Shown: one piece after another, positions 24,670 to 30,862 of the stretch
Layout: each line of letters opens with the position of its first letter
Position numbering within the stretch: the stretch's first letter is position 1
From: UBA1765 sp045629945
GTDB taxonomy: Bacteria; Fibrobacterota; Fibrobacteria; Fibrobacterales; Fibrobacteraceae
Assembly: GCA_045629945.1 (NCBI GenBank)
Contig: JAZQSE010000014.1
Span: 1-30,862 of the forward strand
Length of the DNA stretch: 30,862 nucleotides
Direction: 5' to 3'
Notes under the pieces: generated by a model
What the model was told of the DNA's origin: nothing
The model's database searches: none
Seen by the model: the letters and a program-made list of their open reading frames with translations, nothing else
Made by a program: the position numbers and the translations under genes

Positions 24670-25236
24670 ATGAAAAAATTTTTGTTGTCTTTTTTGGTTT
24701 TGTTTTCTGTGGCTTTGGCCGATGATATAATAGCCACAGCATCAGATGGCCGCATTGTTATTTTGCATGATAATGGGCGTTGGGAATATTATCAGAACAA
24801 TAAAAAAATCCGGGATGTTCGCGAATCGGCTGTCCCGCAAGATATGAAGTTTGAAGTTTCTATTCGTTATGAAAATTATGAAACGCTTCGCAAGAATATG
24901 GAAATGTATTTAACAGCATTAGAATTTCCAGAAGAAGCGATAAAAGATAGTGTTAGAACGATCCCACGAGGTGGAATTGTGCATTTTTGCGTGCCAACAG
25001 AACAAATTCGTAAAGGCTTGCCCAGAACGTATGTGTATTCTGTTTGGAATGGTGGAAAATCGCCTGTCTTTAGAGAAACGGTTCCTGATTCTTTAGCTAA
25101 ACAAAGTGAACACGCAGGAGAATCTTACCTTGTTTCTGTCCCGATTTTTACAAAAGTCAAAAAATCTGGAATGAAAGCAAGAGTCGAAAGTCAAGATGGC
25201 AGACAAACATTAGATTTTGAAGTTCCTGTGCAGTAA
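24670..25236 (+). CDS. Small secreted protein of unknown function
   Basis: 188 residues. Signal peptide MKKFLLSFLVLFSVALA (1-17), then a segment with ASDGRIVILHDNGRWEYY resembling short SH3-like or DUF3157-type repeats that read back a colour-coded Asp-Gly-Arg turn; no catalytic motif is visible. Preceded by an AAAAAGGA ribosome-binding site. Probably in one unit with the transporter before and the exonuclease after (3-bp gap). I do not recognise the family with confidence. Confidence 0.65.
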   Translation: MKKFLLSFLVLFSVALADDIIATASDGRIVILHDNGRWEYYQNNKKIRDVRESAVPQDMKFEVSIRYENYETLRKNMEMYLTALEFPEEAIKDSVRTIPRGGIVHFCVPTEQIRKGLPRTYVYSVWNGGKSPVFRETVPDSLAKQSEHAGESYLVSVPIFTKVKKSGMKARVESQDGRQTLDFEVPVQ

Positions 25237-25239
25237 AAT

Positions 25240-25794
25240 ATGAAATACGCTGTTATTGATTTAGAAGCAACAGGAGCTAAGAAAAATTTAAATCGCATTA
25301 TTGAAATAGGGGTAGTTTTAACAGATGGCTTGAATGTGGAAAAAACATTTCAGACATTTGTGAATCCTGAAAGTGCTGTCACACCATTTGTAGAAAAACT
25401 TACGGGAATAACTTCTTTAAAGTTAAAATCAGCACCATTATTTTCTGCAATTGCAAAAGAAATAAATGAAATGCTCCAAGGGAGAATTTTTGTAGCGCAT
25501 AATGTGAGCTTTGATTTTTCGTTGTTACGTGAAGAACTTTTTCGCTGTGGGATTTCTTTAAGCTTACCAAGACTTTGCACATTGAAACTTTCAAGAAAAG
25601 CGTTCCCACGCTTACCACATTACAACTTGCAATATGTTTGTGAATATTTGGCGTTGCCAGAGTTTGCAGCTCACAGAGCTTTAGATGATGCTATGGGCGC
25701 TTTTGGCATTTTGCGTAAAGCCATTGAAACACATGGCGAAGAATTTGTATGGAAACAAGCCACACATAAAGGCACTTTAGCACTTAATAAATAA
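25240..25794 (+). CDS. DEDDh-family 3'-5' exonuclease (DnaQ-like)
   Basis: 184 residues, a single exonuclease domain. Exo I DLEATG with the two acidic ligands D7 and E9; Exo II HNVSFDFSLL; Exo III HRALDDAMG (HxAxxD type). Similar to the PolC/epsilon proofreading domain and to free-standing DnaQ-like proteins. Two or three bases after the secreted-protein stop, so translationally close. Metal-dependent exonucleolysis of DNA or RNA ends; the true substrate is open. Confidence 0.88.
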   Translation: MKYAVIDLEATGAKKNLNRIIEIGVVLTDGLNVEKTFQTFVNPESAVTPFVEKLTGITSLKLKSAPLFSAIAKEINEMLQGRIFVAHNVSFDFSLLREELFRCGISLSLPRLCTLKLSRKAFPRLPHYNLQYVCEYLALPEFAAHRALDDAMGAFGILRKAIETHGEEFVWKQATHKGTLALNK

Positions 25795-25864
25795 TTTTTC
25801 ACGATAATAAATTTTCAAGAGTTTGCATTAGATTCCTTTTCGAGTGAAAAATATGCGAGCTTTA

Positions 25865-25889
25865 AAAGACCTTCTCGAAAAGAAGGCTT
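25865..25889 (+). terminator. Possible terminator after exonuclease gene
   Basis: Hairpin CCTTCT (25870-25875), loop CGAAA, AGAAGG (25881-25886), extended by AAAG/CTTT pairing around one bulged A. It lacks a long T-run, so it is weak. It separates the housekeeping unit from the lipoprotein/lipase region. Confidence 0.45.
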
Positions 25890-25944
25890 TATGTATGTTT
25901 AGATAATTATTATTTCTATTATTTTGTTCGAAATAGATGGAAAG

Positions 25945-25969
25945 AGTTTTAAGGAGAACAGAGTATGAA
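25945..25969 (+). repeat. Module-start repeat, copy 1
   Basis: A 25-bp block containing TTTTAAGGAG and the ATG of the first lipoprotein, identical to 27599-27623 upstream of the second. A further shared 12-mer (CTATTATTTTGT) occurs at 25916-25927 and 27569-27580, so module homology starts about 50 bp before each ATG. Confidence 0.9.
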
Positions 25970-26891
25970 ACATCTGTTGAAAAAGTCTGAAATTGAAGGA
26001 TTGCTTGCGATTTTGGCGCTCGCGTTTGCGTGTGTAAGCATGTGGGGGTGCGGGGATAGTGATTACGTTCATTGGGATAAACGGCTCAATGGGGTTTTAG
26101 TTGCACTTGTTGATGATTCTCTAGCTCTTTTAACTAATTACAGAAAGTATGAAGAATGCCATGAAATATTTATGGGTAGTGACGAATGCGCCTCTGGAAT
26201 TACAAATGATGGCTTATTTCTTGTGAATTATAGAAAGAAAAGCTCTCCCTTGTGGGGTGACACTTTAAAAGAACATGTTAGCCTTGTTTATGGATTTTGG
26301 AGGGATTCGTCAGCCTTATTTTCAAATGAAGATGAAGAATTTGGTTTTTGGAAAATCGGAGAATCTCCTAGAGTCGTTGGAAAATGGAGGTGTGAAGCTC
26401 CATGCAGGTGTGGCGGTGCAAAGTATGGACGTCCCTGGAAAGATGGAAATATTTTGTTGAAAATGGTGCAGCAGGACGATTGTCCCTACGCGGTGTTGGA
26501 CACAGTGACTGGCAATGTGAAGAAACTTGGATTCACGGGAGAATTCGGCTGGCTCGAGGGGGGGGATGATGTTATTTATATAGATGGTGATGTTGTGTGC
26601 TTGAAAAGGCTGGGTAAGCCTACGGGAACCATCACGCTTTTCAATGAAGGTAAAGTCACAGACTCTTTAGTGTACGACCATTATACGGGAAATGTTCCGA
26701 AATTTTATGGTGCGTTTGTTACAGCTTATGTTTATAAAAAAGATGTTATTGAGGGCGATTTGATTGCGAAATTCTCAAAGAATGGTTTTGAACGGGATTA
26801 CCCGAAAACGTGGTTGTATTCCAATACCTTTACAGATTCTTCAGGTAATTTTGTTTCGTACTCATCAGAGGACTTAATTGTAACGAAGTAA
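25965..26891 (+). CDS. Lipoprotein of module 1, unknown function
   Basis: 308 residues. AAGGAG ribosome-binding site at 25951-25955 region, then a signal sequence with hydrophobic core AILALAFACVSMWGCG, lipid-acceptor Cys probably Cys29 (the residue before it is Gly). The mature part is beta-rich with repeated W/Y-G-D turns, possibly propeller-like, and holds several cysteines (CEAPCRCGG). The leader is nearly identical to the second lipoprotein at 27619 (43 bp identical, 26009-26051), yet the bodies differ. It precedes a secreted lipase-like gene fragment by 28 bp. By analogy with lipoprotein immunity proteins of phospholipase effectors, a protective role is possible; this is inference. Confidence 0.75.
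   Translation: MKHLLKKSEIEGLLAILALAFACVSMWGCGDSDYVHWDKRLNGVLVALVDDSLALLTNYRKYEECHEIFMGSDECASGITNDGLFLVNYRKKSSPLWGDTLKEHVSLVYGFWRDSSALFSNEDEEFGFWKIGESPRVVGKWRCEAPCRCGGAKYGRPWKDGNILLKMVQQDDCPYAVLDTVTGNVKKLGFTGEFGWLEGGDDVIYIDGDVVCLKRLGKPTGTITLFNEGKVTDSLVYDHYTGNVPKFYGAFVTAYVYKKDVIEGDLIAKFSKNGFERDYPKTWLYSNTFTDSSGNFVSYSSEDLIVTK
26009..26051 (+). repeat. Leader repeat of lipoproteins, copy 1
   Basis: 43 bp identical to 27663-27705, encoding the hydrophobic core and acceptor Cys of the lipoprotein leader. Identity stops right after the Cys codon, where the two mature proteins diverge. Confidence 0.9.
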
Positions 26892-26919
26892 TTGTATGGT
26901 AAACAAATGGGGAATATCT

Positions 26920-27568
26920 ATGCGTAAAGTGATTGCGCTGGTCGTTGTCGTGGCTAGTAACCTTGGATTTTTGCTAGCAAAACCGATGGAGGCTCTTTCT
27001 CGGTACAATGTTGTACTTATTCATGGCGCTGCACCGGAAGAGAAAGGCTTTGAAAGTAGCTGTAATGGTGATGGAATATTTGACGCTTATACGATTTCTA
27101 GTACAGATAGTATTTGGAGACTTGGAGAAGCTGTTGGTATGCTGGGTGCCTATGACCGAACCTATCAACCCGATTCTAGTGAAGACTGATACCATAACTT
27201 ATGGTTCTGAATATATCTATCTTCAACGTACTTTTTCGAATCCAGCGGCGTCCCCTGCGCATAACGCCCATGAAATTGGCGACAGAAGGTGGAAGGGGAA
27301 AAACAACTGCTCCGTGCGTAGATCCTTGTTTGAAGAAGCGCAAGAGGTGCGGGCGAGAGGTGCCTTTAACTTAAAAGACTATAGAGAAAATTCTTTACAT
27401 GAATATCGTTCCATCCCTTCCCGCAATATCCTCATAGCCCACTCCATGGGCGGAGTCGCGAGTCGTGAATACGTGCAAGGAATGGGTTACAATTTCGATG
27501 TGGATAAAGTTATCACGCTTGATTCCCCGCATGAAGGAACTGGTGCATTGAATATGCAACTTGGTATG
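26920..27568 (+). pseudogene. Secreted lipase-like alpha/beta-hydrolase, frameshifted and 3'-truncated
   Basis: Start ATG 26920 (signal peptide MRKVIALVVVVASNLGFLLA). VVLIHGA (oxyanion loop) is read in one frame, which stops at 27187-27189. From about 27150 the similarity to the intact copy at 28628 continues in another frame (TYGSEYIYLQRTFSNPA against DYEWLVYLQRPFTNPA), through the nucleophile motif AHSMGGVASREYVQGMGYNFDVDKV (split here) and DSPHEGTGALN. A net one-base shift near 27130-27185 is needed to join them. Similarity ends at about 27564, where the upstream region of module 2 begins, so the C-terminal part with the remaining catalytic residues is missing. The second frame stays open to 27622 and ends with an ATGA overlap with the next lipoprotein. 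Confidence 0.8.
27438..27525 (+). repeat. 88-bp identical lipase block, copy 1
   Basis: Identical to 29208-29295 over 88 bp, covering the HSMGG nucleophile elbow and the following helix/strand, while sequences on both sides differ strongly between copies. Confidence 0.92.
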
Positions 27569-27598
27569 CTATTATTTTGTAGTAAAATACGCAGAAAA

Positions 27599-27623
27599 AG
27601 TTTTAAGGAGAACAGAGTATGAA
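27599..27623 (+). repeat. Module-start repeat, copy 2
   Basis: Identical to 25945-25969; includes the AAGGAG site and the ATG of the second lipoprotein. Confidence 0.9.
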
Positions 27624-28590
27624 GAATCTGTTGGAAAAGTTTGGGATTCAAAGGTTGATTGTGATTTTGGCGCTCGCGTTTGCGTGTGTAAGCATGTGGG
27701 GGTGCATGGGCTGTAGCGATGAAAAAGTCATTGATAGTGGAACTTCGATAGGCAATCATTTTTACATGGTCAATGATAGTACCATAATGCTGGATTTTTT
27801 CAATTGGGAAACAGTTGAATTCTATTCGTCGTACATTCAGGGACGAGACGAAGAAACCCGTGTGACGGAATATTTGGCGTACCTAGTGAATGTTAATAGG
27901 GATACAGTATATAAGAAGATAGATTTCCCAGAAAATAAAAAATCGGAAAGTTTGGATCAGGTGGAGGATGGCTTGATTTTTTTCTTCAGCAATGACGACT
28001 ATGCAACTGGAGATTTAAGTAAGGCCTCGGAGTGGAGATTCGCACAAAGTGGAAATGTGGTCAAGTTGAATGTAGTGTCTAGCTATATTGATAGTACGGA
28101 TTATCTTGTAGACTTTCGCAATGAAAACTTTAAAGGGAAGAAAATTTTGTCTCTTCATGATATGAAGTTGGGATTTGAATATAGAAGTCGTTTCTTTTAT
28201 GTTTGGGATATTGCAGAGAATTCTATCGCAAGGTGGGAGCCGACAGGGGAATCTGCGTGGATGGCTGAATGCAACGATATCCGGTGGGCGGAAAAACAAT
28301 TTAGATGCCTGATGGCTAAAGGAGATATTTTCCTTTTCGATGAGAATAAAAATGTATTGGATTCCTTGGCTAAAGGTTCCTATCAGTTAGATGTGAGTGC
28401 AAATTATAGTCTTCGTTTTTACGGTAATTATATCGGTGTCGGTCGCCATATTTATAAGATGTATGATGATGGTAAAATTGGTGATAAGCCCTTGTTTGAA
28501 ATTGATTTTGAATTACCTACAAGAGATCGAACTGTGCTATACCCGAGTTCCGGAGATGCTGTTTACTATTCTGGAGAAAATATTAAATAG
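27619..28590 (+). CDS. Lipoprotein of module 2, unknown function
   Basis: 323 residues from ATG 27619. Leader almost the same as in the first lipoprotein (VILALAFACVSMWGC); acceptor Cys probably Cys29, with a second CMGC arrangement just after it. The mature body shares little sequence with the first lipoprotein but has a similar style: beta-rich, many aromatic and Asp/Ser turns, suggestive of a propeller. The gene is followed after 37 bp by the intact lipase-like gene, repeating the lipoprotein-then-lipase order of module 1. Function unknown; an immunity or chaperone role toward the paired hydrolase is an inference from context. Confidence 0.78.
   Translation: MKNLLEKFGIQRLIVILALAFACVSMWGCMGCSDEKVIDSGTSIGNHFYMVNDSTIMLDFFNWETVEFYSSYIQGRDEETRVTEYLAYLVNVNRDTVYKKIDFPENKKSESLDQVEDGLIFFFSNDDYATGDLSKASEWRFAQSGNVVKLNVVSSYIDSTDYLVDFRNENFKGKKILSLHDMKLGFEYRSRFFYVWDIAENSIARWEPTGESAWMAECNDIRWAEKQFRCLMAKGDIFLFDENKNVLDSLAKGSYQLDVSANYSLRFYGNYIGVGRHIYKMYDDGKIGDKPLFEIDFELPTRDRTVLYPSSGDAVYYSGENIK
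27663..27705 (+). repeat. Leader repeat of lipoproteins, copy 2
   Basis: 43 bp identical to 26009-26051, ending at the acceptor Cys codon. Confidence 0.9.
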
Positions 28591-28627
28591 GAATTAACCC
28601 TTTGTTTACAGGGGATGAAGGAATAAT

Positions 28628-30862
28628 ATGTTGAAGAAAGTTCTCTTTTTGTTGATTTCGTTAAAAATAGTTGCTATTGCCATTCCGATGGAATCGCTGA
28701 ACGAATACAATTTGGTGCTCATCCATGGTGCTGGCTCGCATTGGGGCGGCTTAGACTGTGAAAACGGGGATATCAAGCACGAAAAAATGGGCTTTAGTAG
28801 TGATAAATATCAAGACGCATATGAGTATTATTGGCATGGATCTAGTGGTCCGAATACGAGAATTGGCGGCAAACTATCCGAGGGCTTGATTTCGGATGAT
28901 TCAACATCTTCGGCTACAGGGATGATTGCGGAACTTAAACCATGGATTCAGGACACCGTGTTTGAAGGGGATTATGAGTGGCTTGTATATCTCCAGCGTC
29001 CTTTTACAAATCCGGCAAACTCACCTTCCAATAACGGTAACGAAATCGGTAAGAGAACATGGAAGGGAAGTAATAAATGTTCTGCACGTCGTTCGCTTTT
29101 TGAAGAAATACAGGAGGTTCACGCAAAGGGGCAGGACAAACTTGACACATTAAGAAAAGATGAGGTAGATTCTTACCGCAAGATTCCTTCAAGATACATA
29201 TTGGTTTCCCACTCCATGGGCGGAGTCGCGAGTCGTGAATACGTGCAAGGAATGGGTTACAATTTCGATGTGGATAAAGTTATCACGCTTGATTCTCCGC
29301 ACGAGGGAACGGGTGCGCTGAATCTTTTGCTGTACTTAAAAGATGTAGACTATGAGCAACTTGTGAAAAATTGGGTAACGGAAACGATCGCTATGGAAGG
29401 ATTTGCCGTTGCTGCATATTTGATGGGTTTTGATGCTTTATCCGCTGACCTTGCGCTTCTTGGATTTTTTATGCCGACGTGGAGTGCTGTTGCACAACCC
29501 TTGGTGGGAAAAGGAATATTAGGAATTCTTGGAAATGGTTTTGATTATTCTAAATCAGACTCGCTGACCGCCTATATAGACCCTTATTCTGGGAATGCTG
29601 ATAACGTGGTTAATTTAAAATCAAGGGGGTTCTTTGAGGAACAGCCATCATTTCGTATGTTGTATGGTGTTGACGGCTTGACATTTACTGATCCAGGTAG
29701 AAGTAAAGGTTCCGATTTCCAGCTGGTCGTTCCGAAATCAATATCTGTTCCTATCAGTAATGCGTTGACACATCTTTTGAATGGAGGTTCGGATAAGGAA
29801 CGGGTTTATAATACTTTAGCGAGCATGAGTTATGGTTTTCTGGCGGGAATAACCTTGGAGGAACATGGAACGGCTTTGATTCCGAGTTGGTCGGGTAAAG
29901 GAACTAATACCACAATATTTAATGATTCGCGGAGCGATGTGAGAAAGGAATCGTATAATGGGAACGTGATGCTAAACTCGTCTTTTTCCGATTTTCAAGA
30001 TTACGAGGGCCTTGATTGGTTGTTGTATAATACGGAAGAACTGTTCTCCTTGGGTTCATATATTGAAAATGCATATATCATTATGCTGGCTGCAGGCGTA
30101 ACATCCATGGCCTTAGAGGCTTCATTATTTTGGAATCAACCAGCTTTAAAGGCTGCTAAGGCGGCTGCTTTTGGTACTTATGCGACGATTCTTGGGGCTT
30201 CTGGACTAGGGATGGTTACTATTGCAGGATTTGGTGATTTGAATTTTTCGCATAGGTTGCCTGTATTGAGTCACTTCCAAAAGAAGTGGAGGGCGGAGTC
30301 TAATTCATTTACCAAGGCTTCAGGAGAAATTGCTTCGTATGGGCCGTATCTCATGGAAGACTTCCTCTATGAGAAACCTTTCGTGAACTTGGGCTTGTAT
30401 GTGTCTTCGGATTCCTTGAATAGCGTGGATCCCGCTTGTTATTATGAATCAGAAAAATCGAGTAGGGAATTGTTGTGCGAAGTTGGTTTGTATGGCAATC
30501 TCCCAGTGTTGACTGCTCGCGATACTTTTGTGACGCAAATGGGTGAAGATGGCTTGATAGATACCTTGTATAATGGTGTGAATGGAAATGGAGATTCGGT
30601 TTACAATGATACGTCGTATGCTTATGGTTCGTTCTTACGGCAAAATTATGCAGGCTTTCGTGTAGCACCTTTGAAATTTAAGTCGGAATCTGAGTGGAAT
30701 TCCATGGGCATGAAGGTTGACCGCTGGGAACGAGTGGATGGTCTTAAACCTGATGGCAGCGACAATCCGGGCGGAGTCCCCATCCGTCATGTGGAACGTT
30801 ACGAGGTTCCTGCGATTACGGTTGATAATTGGATTGAGAAATACTCCTTTGTTGTGGATGAC
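28628..30862 (+). CDS. Secreted lipase-like alpha/beta-hydrolase with hydrophobic segments, 3' end beyond window
   Basis: Open from ATG 28628 to the right edge, 745 codons, no stop. Signal peptide (1-20, LLISLKIVAIA), then LVLIHGAGSHWGG (oxyanion loop, His-Gly), YLQRPFTNP, and the nucleophile elbow SHSMGG with Ser196, followed by VITLDSPHEGTGALN. This is the PGAP1/lipase style of alpha/beta-hydrolase. Two hydrophobic regions (about 255-300 and 479-530) could be membrane-inserting helices, unusual for a simple lipase. From about residue 545 on I recognise nothing. Length beyond 745 residues is far above typical bacterial lipases (300-400). Paired with the lipoprotein upstream. Candidate secreted phospholipase-type effector; substrate unknown. 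Confidence 0.78.
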   Translation, partial: MLKKVLFLLISLKIVAIAIPMESLNEYNLVLIHGAGSHWGGLDCENGDIKHEKMGFSSDKYQDAYEYYWHGSSGPNTRIGGKLSEGLISDDSTSSATGMIAELKPWIQDTVFEGDYEWLVYLQRPFTNPANSPSNNGNEIGKRTWKGSNKCSARRSLFEEIQEVHAKGQDKLDTLRKDEVDSYRKIPSRYILVSHSMGGVASREYVQGMGYNFDVDKVITLDSPHEGTGALNLLLYLKDVDYEQLVKNWVTETIAMEGFAVAAYLMGFDALSADLALLGFFMPTWSAVAQPLVGKGILGILGNGFDYSKSDSLTAYIDPYSGNADNVVNLKSRGFFEEQPSFRMLYGVDGLTFTDPGRSKGSDFQLVVPKSISVPISNALTHLLNGGSDKERVYNTLASMSYGFLAGITLEEHGTALIPSWSGKGTNTTIFNDSRSDVRKESYNGNVMLNSSFSDFQDYEGLDWLLYNTEELFSLGSYIENAYIIMLAAGVTSMALEASLFWNQPALKAAKAAAFGTYATILGASGLGMVTIAGFGDLNFSHRLPVLSHFQKKWRAESNSFTKASGEIASYGPYLMEDFLYEKPFVNLGLYVSSDSLNSVDPACYYESEKSSRELLCEVGLYGNLPVLTARDTFVTQMGEDGLIDTLYNGVNGNGDSVYNDTSYAYGSFLRQNYAGFRVAPLKFKSESEWNSMGMKVDRWERVDGLKPDGSDNPGGVPIRHVERYEVPAITVDNWIEKYSFVVDD
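29208..29295 (+). repeat. 88-bp identical lipase block, copy 2
   Basis: Identical to 27438-27525; covers the nucleophile Ser196 region in the intact hydrolase. Confidence 0.92.

Noticed and set aside
27438..29295. Duplicated 88-bp block as ends of an insertion sequence or transposon
   Set aside because: It is coding sequence of the hydrolase in the same frame in both copies; no terminal inverted repeats or transposase seen.

Overview
The window looks like a low-GC chromosomal segment from a Gram-negative, anaerobic, fibre-degrading bacterium, most likely in or near Fibrobacterota. The clues are a modular secreted carbohydrate-active protein with poly-Ser linkers and carbohydrate-binding modules, an outer-membrane Omp85-type barrel, SPOR and other lipoproteins, a reverse rubrerythrin/PerR peroxide defence, and a pyruvate formate-lyase activase. 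The lineage is inferred from gene style, not from a marker phylogeny. No rRNA, tRNA, CRISPR array or insertion sequence was seen.

Layout. 1-2601 (minus): 3'-truncated secreted modular protein. 2753-4695 (minus): trmO then a maltokinase-like gene. 4819-5917 (plus): peroxide-response block in which a sigma70-type promoter overlapped by a perfect PerR-type palindrome drives reverse rubrerythrin, followed by a terminator and perR. 5907-8061 (minus): ktrB-ktrA potassium uptake, divergent from and overlapping a BASS-family transporter plus an acyltransferase (8039-10011). 9992-14870: an unknown membrane protein, a GroES-like protein, a RavA/MoxR-like AAA+ protein with eroded catalytic motifs, hemH and an Omp85-type barrel. 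14872-18054: rimO, a SPOR lipoprotein, rpsU and yqeY, with clear promoters and terminators. 18101-23743 (minus): gluQ, a 1318-residue DUF4011/DUF3320-type helicase-like protein whose helicase and nuclease motifs all look degraded, and pflA. 23795-25794 (plus): a GRP/EamA-type transporter, a small secreted protein and a DEDDh exonuclease.

25916-30862 (plus) is the accessory part. Two consecutive modules each consist of a lipoprotein followed by a secreted alpha/beta-hydrolase (lipase-like). The lipoproteins share almost identical leaders but have different bodies. The hydrolases share an 88-bp identical block around the catalytic serine while their flanks diverge. The first hydrolase is frameshifted and cut off exactly where the upstream region of the second module begins. 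The region is visibly richer in G and C than the rest. This organisation resembles a polymorphic effector/immunity locus assembled by recombination and is the best candidate here for an undescribed system; function is inference only.
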